The notes under the pieces were generated by a model that saw only the letters and a program-made list of their open reading frames with translations, had not been told where the DNA came from and ran no database searches. From NCBI RefSeq assembly GCF_042433895.1, contig NZ_JBHLUA010000012.1:558001-622000 (forward strand): 64,000 bases of DNA, in the 5' to 3' direction. The translations under genes were made by a program, and so were the position numbers. Shown here one piece after another: positions 16,689-25,031 of the stretch. Each line of letters opens with the position of its first letter. Position 1 is the stretch's first letter. The DNA comes from Mesonia maritima. GTDB taxonomy: Bacteria; Bacteroidota; Bacteroidia; Flavobacteriales; Flavobacteriaceae.

Positions 16689-17345
16689 ATGGCTTTAGAT
16701 AAAAACGGAATTGCACAACGCATTGCCAAAGAAGTAAAAGACGGCTATTACGTAAATTTAGGAATAGGTATTCCAACGCTTGTAGCCAATTTTGTGCGAG
16801 ACGATATAGAAGTAGAATTTCAGAGTGAAAACGGAATTTTAGGAATGGGACCTTTCCCTTTTGAAGGCGAAGAAGATGCCGACTTAATTAATGCCGGAAA
16901 ACAAACCATTACCGCCTTACCAGGCGCAAGTTTTTTCGATTCCGCTACAAGTTTTGGAATGATTCGCGGTAAACACGTAGATCTTACCATTCTTGGCGCG
17001 ATGGAAGTAGCCGAAAACGGTGACATTGCCAACTGGAAAATTCCTGGAAAAATGGTAAAAGGTATGGGCGGTGCGATGGATTTGGTCGCTTCTGCCGAAA
17101 ATATTATTGTAGCAATGATGCATACCAACAAAGCAGGAAAATCTAAACTGCTTAAAAAATGCTCGCTTCCCCTAACCGGTGTCGGTTGTGTTACAACCAT
17201 TGTCACCAATTTAGCGGTGTTAAATGTAACCGAAGAAGGCTTTAAATTAATCGAACGCGCCCCAGGCGTAAGTGTCGAAGAAATCGAAAAAGCCACCGAA
17301 GGAAAACTTATCGTAGAAGGAGAAATTCCAGAAATGAAATTATAA
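16689..17345 (+). CDS. scoB: 3-oxoacid CoA-transferase subunit B
   Basis: The 218-residue beta subunit carries the catalytic glutamate in the family motif FQSENGILGMGP, near residue 48, and GIGIPTLVANFV before it. The tail GVSVEEIEKATEGKLIV is also typical. It works with the subunit encoded three bases upstream. The gene ends in front of a palindromic repeat that probably terminates transcription from both sides. Confidence 0.94.
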   Translation: MALDKNGIAQRIAKEVKDGYYVNLGIGIPTLVANFVRDDIEVEFQSENGILGMGPFPFEGEEDADLINAGKQTITALPGASFFDSATSFGMIRGKHVDLTILGAMEVAENGDIANWKIPGKMVKGMGGAMDLVASAENIIVAMMHTNKAGKSKLLKKCSLPLTGVGCVTTIVTNLAVLNVTEEGFKLIERAPGVSVEEIEKATEGKLIVEGEIPEMKL

Positions 17346-17350
17346 AATAG

Positions 17351-17472
17351 TTAGGGCGAATCCCGATTTTTTATAGAAAAATCGGGACCGCGCTATCCGC
17401 TATATCTTTTTTAATTTTTTCTCAAAAAATTAAAAAAGGATGCCGCTACTATCGCTTTCGCAAATCACGGCT
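17351..17472 (-). repeat. Palindromic intergenic repeat family A, copy 1
   Basis: The 122-base gap between convergent genes is almost wholly palindromic. TCCCGATTTTT pairs with AAAAATCGGGA (17361-17387), and TTTTTTAATTTTTT (17407-17420) pairs perfectly with AAAAAATTAAAAAA (17424-17437). Arms outside read GCTATCCGCTATATC and GGATGCCGCTACTATCGC. The same arms, on the opposite strand, recur at 20841-21019. It probably acts as a bidirectional terminator. Confidence 0.75.
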
Positions 17473-18352
17473 ACTTTCTTTCATTCTTAAGTAGTTTTTC
17501 ATTTTTATATAATAAATCCGGAGATTGAAATAAAAGAAGAACAGCTTTTATCGGATTTTTTGTTTTTTTCATACTTCTAAAAATGTCTCCCCACACGTGA
17601 AAAACTAATTTTATAGGATTATGATGTTTCGGTTGATCTAAAATACCATAAATCGCCTGTTCATCTTCTGGCTGAAACGTTCCAAAAATTCGATCCCAAA
17701 TAATAAAAGTAGAACCGTAATTCTTATCTAAATAATGTGCGTTTTTTCCATGATGAACCCGATGATGAGAAGGCGTGACAAACAAAAAGTTTATCCATTT
17801 TGGAAGTTTCCGAATGTATTCCGTATGAATCCAGAATTGATATAATACCGCAATTTGATGACAAATAAAAAAAACAACCGGATGAAAACCCATTAAACTA
17901 ATCGGTAGAAAAAACACCACTTTTAATTGTTGCGTCCAAGAAAGGCGAAACGAAGTAGATAAATTATATTTTTCAGAATTATGATGCGTTACGTGGGTTG
18001 CCCAAAATAAACTGGTTTCGTGTCCCATTCTATGCGCCCAATACCGACAAAAATCTAAAGCGAAAAAACAAATAATAGAAGTCCACCAATTTACCGGAAT
18101 ACTCCACGGGACAATGTTATAAACCCAAATTACAAACCCGAACAAAAGTGATTTAATAAGCAAATTTTGAAATACAGAAACTAATCCAATCGTTAAGGAA
18201 GCAAAAAAATCTTTTCTTTCATATAGTTTCTTTTTTTGTTTCCAGCTGAAATAAAACTCCAATAAAGCTAGCCCAATCATTAGGGGCGCGGCATATAGAA
18301 TTAAATCTGGTGCATTAGAAAGTACATCATCCAATGTTATTTTTTCTTTCAT
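17471..18352 (-). CDS. Sterol desaturase/fatty acid hydroxylase family membrane protein
   Basis: The 293-residue inner-membrane protein belongs to the di-iron fatty acid hydroxylase superfamily. Three histidine boxes are visible: HRMGHE, HVTHHN and HRVHHG, placed between hydrophobic helices. Such enzymes hydroxylate or desaturate lipids using oxygen; in bacteria the substrate is often a lipid headgroup, fatty acid or carotenoid, and cannot be told here. It appears monocistronic. Confidence 0.9.
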   Translation of the reverse strand: MKEKITLDDVLSNAPDLILYAAPLMIGLALLEFYFSWKQKKKLYERKDFFASLTIGLVSVFQNLLIKSLLFGFVIWVYNIVPWSIPVNWWTSIICFFALDFCRYWAHRMGHETSLFWATHVTHHNSEKYNLSTSFRLSWTQQLKVVFFLPISLMGFHPVVFFICHQIAVLYQFWIHTEYIRKLPKWINFLFVTPSHHRVHHGKNAHYLDKNYGSTFIIWDRIFGTFQPEDEQAIYGILDQPKHHNPIKLVFHVWGDIFRSMKKTKNPIKAVLLLFQSPDLLYKNEKLLKNERK

Positions 18353-18406
18353 ATGTTAAATAATATAAAAGAAAATTACAGCCTTAAAAATCCTGAGAGT
18401 TAAATT

Positions 18407-20077
18407 TTAAATACCTTTTGGAATCGCGTCAATTAATTTTTTTGTGTATTTTTTTTGAGGGTTGGCATAAACTTCATCGGCATCGCCGTGTTCAACAATT
18501 TCACCTTTGTTCATTACCAATAATTGATCGGCCATATATTTTACAACCGCTAAATCGTGTGAGATAAAAATATAGGTAAAACCGAATTTTTCTTTTAGTT
18601 CATTCAGCAAATTCAATACTTGCGCTTGCACTGAAATATCTAAAGCCGAAACCGACTCGTCACAAACAATCAGTTTAGGCTCAACGGCAATAGTTCTTGC
18701 AATTCCAATACGTTGGCGTTGTCCACCACTAAATTCGTGCGGATAGCGATAAAAATGCTCTTCGGTTAAACCAACTCGTTGTAATAATTCAATGGTTTTT
18801 TGCTTTCTTTCTTTCGAGTTTTTATACAATTTATGGACTTCCATCGGTTCCATAATTGCTTTTCCAACAGGAATTCTTGGGTTTAACGAAGAAAATGGAT
18901 CTTGAAAAATTAACTGAATTTCTTTCCGCAGTTCTCGAAGTTGTTTTTTGCCAAGGTTGATAATATCATCTCCTTTATAAAAAACCGAACCGCTGCTTGC
19001 TTTATCAAGTTGCAATATTACATTTCCTAGAGTAGATTTTCCGCAACCCGATTCGCCAACCAAACCTAGCGTTTCGCCTTCAAATATTTTAAAACTAACA
19101 TCGTTTACAGCTTTTACAACCCTATTTTTCTTGAAAATTCCGGCATCGCTCACAAATTCTTTTGCGACATTTTTAACTTCTAATAAAGGCTTTTTACTAT
19201 AAATTTTATCGTGACGTTTTTTTCGTTCTTCAAGTGATTCTACTTCAAAAGAAGTGGAATTTTCCATAAAATTTTTGACCGTCGGTAATGTTTTTACACG
19301 TTCTTTTGTTGAAGGTTTTGAGGCTAAAAGCGCTTTGGTATAGGTTTTTTGTGGATGATGAAATAATTGTTCAACTGAATTTTGCTCGACAATTTCTCCC
19401 TGAAACATTACCGCAACTCGATCTGAAATTTCTGAAACTAGCGCCAAATCATGTGAGATAAAAATGATACTCATTTCTGTTTCCTGCTGAATGGATTTTA
19501 ACAGCAATAATATTTCTTTTTGTACCGTTACGTCGAGTGCGGTTGTTGGTTCATCGGCTATTAAAATATTAGGTTTACACGCAATTGCCATTGCAATCAT
19601 CACGCGCTGTTTTTGTCCGCCACTTATTTGATGCGGATATGCGTTAAATAATTCGCTTGGTTCGGGTAATTTTACTTTTTCAAATAAGCTTAAACATTCT
19701 TTTTTCGCTTCATTTTTAGATAAATCGGTATGTTCTAAAAGAATTTCTACAACTTGAGGACCACATTTCATAGACGGGTTTAATGAACTCATGGGTTCTT
19801 GAAAAATCATCGAGATTTTATTGCCTCGGATTTTTCGGAATTGTTTTTCAGAAAAAGTGAGGAGGTTTTTTTCTTCAAATAGAATTTTGCCTTCATCAAT
19901 TTTTGCCGCTTTCGGAAGTAAACCTAAAATAGAAAGTGTGGTTAACGACTTTCCAGAACCAGATTCACCTACAATTCCTAAAATTTCATTTTTTTGAAGT
20001 GAAAAATTAATGTCTTTTAGCACTTTTCTCTCTTCAAAAGAAACTGATAAATGTTGTATTTGAAGCAATTTTTCCAT
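18407..20077 (-). CDS. ABC transporter ATP-binding protein with two fused ATPase domains (peptide type)
   Basis: The 556-residue protein is a tandem of two ABC ATPases like YejF or a DppD-DppF fusion. The first has Walker A GESGSGKS, signature SGGQKQRVMIAMA and Walker B NILIADEP; the second has GESGCGKS, SGGQRQRIGIARTIA and LIVCDES. Each half is followed by an oligopeptide-type C-terminal region (HHPQKTYTKALLAS; ANPQKKYTKKLIDAIP). It powers import of peptides or similar solutes with permeases encoded elsewhere; none is adjacent. Its start codon directly abuts the stop of the exonuclease gene upstream. Confidence 0.92.
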   Translation of the reverse strand: MEKLLQIQHLSVSFEERKVLKDINFSLQKNEILGIVGESGSGKSLTTLSILGLLPKAAKIDEGKILFEEKNLLTFSEKQFRKIRGNKISMIFQEPMSSLNPSMKCGPQVVEILLEHTDLSKNEAKKECLSLFEKVKLPEPSELFNAYPHQISGGQKQRVMIAMAIACKPNILIADEPTTALDVTVQKEILLLLKSIQQETEMSIIFISHDLALVSEISDRVAVMFQGEIVEQNSVEQLFHHPQKTYTKALLASKPSTKERVKTLPTVKNFMENSTSFEVESLEERKKRHDKIYSKKPLLEVKNVAKEFVSDAGIFKKNRVVKAVNDVSFKIFEGETLGLVGESGCGKSTLGNVILQLDKASSGSVFYKGDDIINLGKKQLRELRKEIQLIFQDPFSSLNPRIPVGKAIMEPMEVHKLYKNSKERKQKTIELLQRVGLTEEHFYRYPHEFSGGQRQRIGIARTIAVEPKLIVCDESVSALDISVQAQVLNLLNELKEKFGFTYIFISHDLAVVKYMADQLLVMNKGEIVEHGDADEVYANPQKKYTKKLIDAIPKGI

Positions 20078-20791
20078 TTATACTGAAATTATTTCAGAAT
20101 CGTCTAATAATTCTTCTTGTCGTAAACGTAAGAATATTTGGGCAATCGCTACCACGTCTTTTTCGCAATAGGTAATTATTCTATCAATATTTTTTTCTTC
20201 ATAAAAAACATCACGCACTTGGCTACCATCGATGTCATCTTTTGGAGAAGGAATTTGTAGCACATTGGTCATTAATTTTAAGGAAGTGAAATGTTTATAA
20301 TCGCCAAATTTCCATAATTCTAGCGTATCGAGGTGCGGAACTTCCCACGGTTTTTTGCCGAATAAATCGAGCTTAAAAGGCAATTCTATTCCGTTAATGA
20401 GCATTCTTCTGGCAATGTAAGGAAAGTCGAATTCTTTGCCGTTATGCGCACAAAGTAAATGTTGTGGTCTATTAAAATAACTGGTTAAAAGATTTTTGAA
20501 TTCTTTAAGCAATTTTGCTTCTTCTCCGTAAAAAGTGGTAGTTCTAAAATTTCTGATGTCGCCTTTAAAAGTAAAATAACCCACAGAAATACAAACAATT
20601 TTACCGAATTCTGCCCAAATTCCTGCTCGATCGTAAAATTCTTTTGCAGTAAAATCTTCTTTGCGTTGATATGCAGATTTTGTTTCCCAAAGCGATTTTT
20701 TTACCTCGCTCATTTCTTCATATGAAGAAAATTCGGGAACGGTTTCTATATCGAGAAAGAGAATATTTTCCAGTTTTATTTTTTTGAGCAT
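20078..20791 (-). CDS. PolB-like 3'-5' exonuclease (DnaQ/RNase H fold)
   Basis: The 237-residue protein resembles the predicted 3'-5' exonucleases related to the proofreading domain of family B polymerases. Motif ExoI is FLDIETVPE near residue 15, ExoII is CAHNGKEFDFPYIARR, and ExoIII is YCEKDVVAIAQIF near the end, giving the DEDD acidic set. There is no polymerase domain. It is the first gene of a pair with the double ABC ATPase and its stop abuts that start. A specific substrate is unknown. Confidence 0.85.
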   Translation of the reverse strand: MLKKIKLENILFLDIETVPEFSSYEEMSEVKKSLWETKSAYQRKEDFTAKEFYDRAGIWAEFGKIVCISVGYFTFKGDIRNFRTTTFYGEEAKLLKEFKNLLTSYFNRPQHLLCAHNGKEFDFPYIARRMLINGIELPFKLDLFGKKPWEVPHLDTLELWKFGDYKHFTSLKLMTNVLQIPSPKDDIDGSQVRDVFYEEKNIDRIITYCEKDVVAIAQIFLRLRQEELLDDSEIISV

Positions 20792-20840
20792 AGGTGAAAT
20801 TATAGAACTCTAAAATACAAATTTATAAGGCAAATGTGTT

Positions 20841-21019
20841 AGGGATAGCAGCGACATTCTTTTTTATTGGCACCGCCAAAGGGTTTAATACTCCGAAGGC
20901 TCGCCTCGAAATTGAAAATTTCTTTCTAACGAATGCCTTTTGGGTTGCCCCTAAGTAGTTTACTTTTCTAAAAAATGAAAAAGATATAGCGAATAGCCCT
21001 ACCCCGTTTTTTCGGGGGA
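20841..21019 (+). repeat. Repeat family A copy 2, with family B copy 2 nested inside
   Basis: Left arm AGGGATAGCAGCGACATTCT (20841-20860) and right arm AAAAAGATATAGCGAATAGC (20978-20997) match the two arms of family A copy 1 read on its reverse strand. CCCCG-TTTTTT-CGGGG (21002-21017) takes the place of the CCCGA hairpin there. Between the arms, instead of the short T/A palindrome of copy 1, lies a family B element with its 52-base core at 20862-20913. It lies in the 233-base gap between the exonuclease and serine hydrolase genes, which holds nothing else I can identify. Confidence 0.7.
20862..20975 (+). repeat. Dispersed intergenic repeat family B, copy 2
   Basis: The core 20862-20913 matches copy 1 (5418-5468) almost base for base, from TTTTATTGGCACCGCCAAAG to CGCCTCGAAATT. 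The tail is more diverged. It is inserted between the arms of family A copy 2. Confidence 0.7.
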
Positions 21020-21024
21020 AAGTC

Positions 21025-22167
21025 CTAATTATCCAGCATTTTATAACTTTCTTCAATATAAGTGTAAAAATCTGCGGGGAAAGTTTTTCCTTCGGGATGC
21101 GGTTCGCGATGATGGCCAAGCCGAACAATGATAATATCATCTTCGGGAATGCTCATTACATATTGACCTAAAATGCCTCGCATTGAAAATATTTTTTTTC
21201 CTTTAAAATCGCTTAACCAAAAACCATAACCATATTGCGGACTGTCTTTAAAACGCGGTTCTATTGATTTTTTTACAAAAGCGGAATCGAGTAATTGTTT
21301 GCCGTTCCAATTTCCGAAGTTGCTATATAGTTTTCCGAATTTTGCAAAATCGCGAGCGTTAGATGAAATGCAACAATAGGATTTCTCCAATCCGCTTTTT
21401 TTGCTGTCTAATTGCCAAAGCGCGGCGGTTTGCATTCCTAAAGGTTTCCAAAAACTTTCACTTAAATAATTGGATAATTTTTTCTCGGTAGCTTTTTCAA
21501 TAACCATAGCTAATAAAGCCGTGTTTCCGCTTAAATATTTAAATTCTTCGCCGGGTTTTTCTACGACTTTTAAACTGAGTAAAAGTTCACGCAAATCATC
21601 GTCTAAATAGGCGCGCGCAGTCATAGAAAAAGGATTGTAATAATTTTCGTCCCAATTTAAGCCACTTGCCATTGAAGAAAGATCGCCAACGGTTAAACGC
21701 TTATCGAACTGCGGAAAGAAATCGGCTACGGGTTGGTCTAAACTTTTTATATAACCGTCTTGAATAGCTTTTCCTAATAAGGCGGAAGTGATACTTTTTG
21801 CCATGGAAAATGAATTTGTTTTAGACGTTTTCTCATAATCTTCAGCGTAATTTTCGTACCAAATGCTATCGTTTTTGATGATTAAAAAAGCGACCGTTCC
21901 TAATCTATTATTCGTTTTTTGTAATTTTTCAGTAGCAGAAACATTATTATAATTTTTATGAATAGCCCAGTTTTGCGGTTTTCCGTTTTCAATTTTGCGG
22001 TTGTCGAAATACGGATAGTCATTTATATAAACCGATGTGTGACCTTTAAAATATATAATTCTTACCCCGCGGAGAATATATTCAGCATCAAAAATATAGA
22101 GTAAAGCGATTCCTAGTCCAAAAAATAAAACAAGACTAAGAACAATTTTTTTGAAAATTTTCATCAA
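21025..22167 (-). CDS. Serine hydrolase, class C beta-lactamase fold
   Basis: The 380-residue protein has an N-terminal membrane anchor (IVLSLVLFFGLGIALLYIF) and a beta-lactamase/DD-peptidase domain. The SxxK motif is FSMAKSITSALLG, and FKYLSGNTALLAMVIE supplies the YxGN-type second motif. Near the C-terminus GILGQYVMSIP stands where the KTG-like strand is expected. It is probably an esterase or peptidase of the 6-aminohexanoate-dimer hydrolase type on the outer face of the inner membrane; true beta-lactamase activity is not indicated. It appears monocistronic. Confidence 0.88.
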   Translation of the reverse strand: MMKIFKKIVLSLVLFFGLGIALLYIFDAEYILRGVRIIYFKGHTSVYINDYPYFDNRKIENGKPQNWAIHKNYNNVSATEKLQKTNNRLGTVAFLIIKNDSIWYENYAEDYEKTSKTNSFSMAKSITSALLGKAIQDGYIKSLDQPVADFFPQFDKRLTVGDLSSMASGLNWDENYYNPFSMTARAYLDDDLRELLLSLKVVEKPGEEFKYLSGNTALLAMVIEKATEKKLSNYLSESFWKPLGMQTAALWQLDSKKSGLEKSYCCISSNARDFAKFGKLYSNFGNWNGKQLLDSAFVKKSIEPRFKDSPQYGYGFWLSDFKGKKIFSMRGILGQYVMSIPEDDIIIVRLGHHREPHPEGKTFPADFYTYIEESYKMLDN

Positions 22168-22205
22168 TAAAGCACGATTATCTTTCTAAGGTAATAATTT
22201 CTAAT

Positions 22206-22685
22206 TTAAAAAAGCCGTTGTTGAGCAGAAGGATTTTCGAGTTCTAACAAATATTCTTTTCGCCATAAACCCCCCGCATAACCTATTAAGGAACCGTCGC
22301 TACCAATTACACGATGACAAGGAATAACTATCCATAACGGATTTTTTCCATTTGCAGCTGCAACTGCGCGAATTGCTTTTATATTACCTAATTTTTTCGA
22401 AAGTGCTAAATAAGAAGTGGTTTCCCCGAAAGGAATTTCTTGAAGTGTTTTCCAAACTTTTTTTTGAAATTCGGTTCCTTGCGGATTTAATTTTAAATTA
22501 AATTCTTGAAGTTTTCCTTCGAAATACGCGGTTAATTGCTCTACACAAGCTTGAAGAACAGCTGGAATTTCGTCAATATTTTCTTCAAGATTTTCGTTGT
22601 CGAGAATAGTTATTTTTGAAATTCCGTTTTCGTCTCCTTCAATTTTTGCAATTCCAAGCGGAGTTTTAAGCGTGGTTTTCTTCAT
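22206..22685 (-). CDS. ogt: Methylated-DNA--protein-cysteine methyltransferase
   Basis: This 159-residue suicide enzyme removes methyl groups from O6-methylguanine. The active site is IPCHRVIGSDGSLIGYAGG, with the acceptor Cys in PCHR, and the helix-turn-helix region reads FGETTSYLALSKKLG. The frame is open for another 40 codons upstream, but homologues start at MKKTTLKTPLG, so I place the start at 22685. That start overlaps the end of the CNNM/CorC gene by 20 bases, which suggests translational coupling. Confidence 0.92.
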   Translation of the reverse strand: MKKTTLKTPLGIAKIEGDENGISKITILDNENLEENIDEIPAVLQACVEQLTAYFEGKLQEFNLKLNPQGTEFQKKVWKTLQEIPFGETTSYLALSKKLGNIKAIRAVAAANGKNPLWIVIPCHRVIGSDGSLIGYAGGLWRKEYLLELENPSAQQRLF

Positions 22686-23790
22686 CGGTTTCAGAAGTAT
22701 CTTCGGGACTTGGTTCGTCTTTCTTTTTTTCTTCGTGAGAAATAATTCCGAGGCGTTTTGCGCGACGCTCCCAATTTTTACGGGCGAGTTTTTGCATATC
22801 TTCAATGCTATCGCTTTCGTCCATAATTTCTAAACCAAGCAAGGTTTCAATAATATCTTCCATGGTAATTAAGCCTACCGTATTTCCAAATTCGTCGGTT
22901 ACTACAGCTAAATGCGCTCTTTTTTCAACAAAAAATTCAAATAAACGCGGAATTGGCGTAGAAGAATGCGTAATGAGTAATTCTCTTTTTAAACTGGAAA
23001 GCGGTTGTTTTCCTTTTTCATTTATCATTTCTTCAAGCACATCGTCTTTTAAAATAAAACCGCTAATGTTATTGGGTTTTTGCTTGTAAATAGGAATTCG
23101 AGAGAATTTTAAATTCTTATGCGTTTCTAAAAAATGTTCAATTGTAATCGATTCGTCTTCAATTACGGCTACCGAAAACGGCGTCATAATATCTTTTGCC
23201 AGGACCGATTTAAAAACCAATAAATTTTTAATAAAGGCAGTTTCATTTTCTTTAAAAACGCCTTCTTTCTCTGCAGCATCGGTAATTGCCATAAATTCTT
23301 CTCTACTCATTTGCGGGTTGTGAGCAGATTTTCCCACCAATCGTGTGGTTAACATCATTAGCCATAAAATTCCGGTATAACGTAACGGAAAAATAATTAA
23401 CCGAAGAAAACGTGCGGTAAAGCTTCCGAGGGATTTCCAATAAGTCGCGCCAATTGTTTTTGGAATAATTTCTGAAACAACCAATATTAAAACTGTCATT
23501 ACTGCAGACACAATTCCAACAGAATTATTTCCGCTTCCAAAGGTTTTTTCAGCTTGAACACCTACTAAAATTGCTCCTACGGTATGAGCAACAGTATTTA
23601 GCGTTAAAATTGCAATAAGCGGTTTGTCGATATCTTTTTTGAAATTGTTTAATGTTTTTGCGTACGATTTTCCTTCTTTCAATTTTATTCGGATGAAGGT
23701 TGGCGTAAAGCTTAGCAACGCGGCTTCTAAAACTGAACATAAAAATGAAGTAAAAATTGAAAGGAGCGCGTAAACTATTAATAAGGTCAT
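22666..23790 (-). CDS. CNNM/CorC family protein (DUF21 and CBS domains)
   Basis: The 374-residue inner-membrane protein has an N-terminal DUF21 transmembrane domain (LLIVYALLSIFTSFLCSVLE, then SEIIPKTIGATYWK) and a pair of CBS domains (DIMTPFSVAVIEDESITI and EFGNTVGLITMEDIIETLLG). Such proteins are linked with magnesium or cobalt efflux or sensing. The C-terminal CorC/HlyC domain is missing, and the tail is short and acidic. Its last 20 bases overlap ogt. Confidence 0.9.
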   Translation of the reverse strand: MTLLIVYALLSIFTSFLCSVLEAALLSFTPTFIRIKLKEGKSYAKTLNNFKKDIDKPLIAILTLNTVAHTVGAILVGVQAEKTFGSGNNSVGIVSAVMTVLILVVSEIIPKTIGATYWKSLGSFTARFLRLIIFPLRYTGILWLMMLTTRLVGKSAHNPQMSREEFMAITDAAEKEGVFKENETAFIKNLLVFKSVLAKDIMTPFSVAVIEDESITIEHFLETHKNLKFSRIPIYKQKPNNISGFILKDDVLEEMINEKGKQPLSSLKRELLITHSSTPIPRLFEFFVEKRAHLAVVTDEFGNTVGLITMEDIIETLLGLEIMDESDSIEDMQKLARKNWERRAKRLGIISHEEKKKDEPSPEDTSETDEENHA

Positions 23791-23904
23791 TTGTTATGCC
23801 GTTTGGTTAATTTTTTACAAGGTAAAAATTTAAAAAAAGCCACCTACTTAAAAAGAAATTAAATTTTACTCAACAATCGAGATTTAATTGCTTCGAAATC
23901 ATTT

Positions 23905-24008
23905 AATCAACTACCTCGCGAAAGCCTACGAGATATTCTACAGAAAAACCCTTACAATTTTGAGGCAAGCCTCTGGGAATTAAATCCTTTGGTGGCGCCA
24001 ATAAAAAA
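23905..24008 (-). repeat. Dispersed intergenic repeat family B, copy 3
   Basis: Read on the reverse strand the core (24006-23956) begins TTTTATTGGCGCCACCAAAG and ends TTGCCTCAAAATT, matching copies 1 and 2. The tail contains ATATCTCGTAGGCTTTCGCG, similar to the tail of copy 1. Most of the 251-base gap between the CNNM/CorC and 150-residue genes is filled by this repeat and a terminator. Confidence 0.7.
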
Positions 24009-24033
24009 CCCTGATTGTAAATTAATCAGGGTT
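24003..24033 (-). terminator. Intrinsic terminator of the 24042 gene
   Basis: AACCCTGATT (24007-24016) pairs with AATCAGGGTT (24024-24033), and six T follow on the reverse strand. The T-run is shared with the start of repeat family B copy 3. Confidence 0.8.
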
Positions 24034-24041
24034 GTTAAGGT

Positions 24042-24494
24042 TTAATTTAAAGCGACTAATTTTTCCCACTTTTTGGCGGTGAGTTTACTCGCTAAAGCAT
24101 CTACGCCAATGTCGGTGGAGTCGTTATAAAAAATCAAATCGTGGTTCGTGTTATTTTCGCTTATATGAAGTCTAATTTCTGTAATTCCATCTTGTTTTGT
24201 TTCAGAAATTAAAAGTTCTTCGCCCGTTAAATCTTTTAAATTAATATGTTCGAAAGCTAATTTATCTGAAGTAATCGGAGCAAAAACCAATTCCTTTTTT
24301 TGTTGATCTAAGCCAATAACGATTCGGTGGGTAATTTCTATCACTAACAATTCCAATTGTTTTTCTTTCGCAACTTCTGAAAGTTGTTTTTTTAACTGTC
24401 TGGTTTTTTTGTATTGGTTATTAATAACCATAAGAATTGGCGCCATAAATAATGCTAAAAAGCCAATTCCCATTAAACTTGTTGATAGGTCCAT
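24042..24494 (-). CDS. Hypothetical membrane-anchored protein
   Basis: The 150-residue protein has one N-terminal helix (about 5-25, MGIGFLALFMAPILMVI), a short coiled-coil-like charged segment (QYKKTRQLKKQLSEVAKEKQ) and a soluble, strand-rich domain. I do not recognise the family. It ends at a clear terminator. The N-in topology would put the soluble part in the cytoplasm if the basic residues after the helix stay inside. Confidence 0.6.
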   Translation of the reverse strand: MDLSTSLMGIGFLALFMAPILMVINNQYKKTRQLKKQLSEVAKEKQLELLVIEITHRIVIGLDQQKKELVFAPITSDKLAFEHINLKDLTGEELLISETKQDGITEIRLHISENNTNHDLIFYNDSTDIGVDALASKLTAKKWEKLVALN

Positions 24495-24629
24495 TTTCTG
24501 AATATTTTATAGCAGGTTTTAACGTACTATGTTTGTAAAACACTGTTTGTGATTAATTTAATTTTTTGAATTTGTGCTGAAAACTAAGATTGACACGTTT
24601 CCAGCAGTTGACTAAAAAATTAAATCGTT

Positions 24630-24983
24630 TCAGAAAAAGAAATGAAAAGGAAAAAGTTGCTGAAGAATTAAATTTCGCTGATCGGGTAAAAAATAATGTT
24701 CGACAATTTTAGCTGAAAATACTTCAGCAGCGAAATAAAATTGCGTTGGTTTTGTAAAGTGAAAATTAATTGGAGCATCAGAAGAATTTTCAGCCCAGGA
24801 AAAATTAACTGAAAATTCTTCTACAAAAAGTGTTTGCTGAAAATGCGAAACGGCTACCTCATGTTTTTGCCGATTGGTATCGTACAAATTTTCTGTAGCA
24901 ATAAGCGTGTTGTTCGCCATCGACGACAAACAAACGCTAAGCGTTAGAAAAAGAAATAGCTTCTTAAAAATTGACGGTTTCAC
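24630..24983 (-). CDS. Small secreted hypothetical protein
   Basis: The 117-residue product has a signal peptide (KKLFLFLTLSVCLSSMA) and a short mature part rich in F, H and N, ending FPFHFFF. No family is recognised. It lies 48 bases after hemB on the same strand and could be the last gene of the haem run, or a separate small gene. Base composition resembles its neighbours. Confidence 0.5.
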   Translation of the reverse strand: MKPSIFKKLFLFLTLSVCLSSMANNTLIATENLYDTNRQKHEVAVSHFQQTLFVEEFSVNFSWAENSSDAPINFHFTKPTQFYFAAEVFSAKIVEHYFLPDQRNLILQQLFPFHFFF

Positions 24984-25031
24984 TTTACAAAATAACTTGA
25001 AAAAAGTATAGCTAATTTAATGCCAATTTCA

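Noticed and set aside
16820..17296. 158-codon reverse-strand frame opposite scoB
   Set aside because: It is a shadow of the well-supported CoA-transferase subunit B.
20823..21140. 105-codon reverse-strand frame over the repeat region and serine hydrolase end
   Set aside because: It overlaps the serine hydrolase gene in another frame and runs through repeat DNA; no signal or domain is visible.
21025..22167. Beta-lactamase resistance gene
   Set aside because: Fold fits the large serine hydrolase family but it lacks a clear KTG motif, so resistance is not supported.
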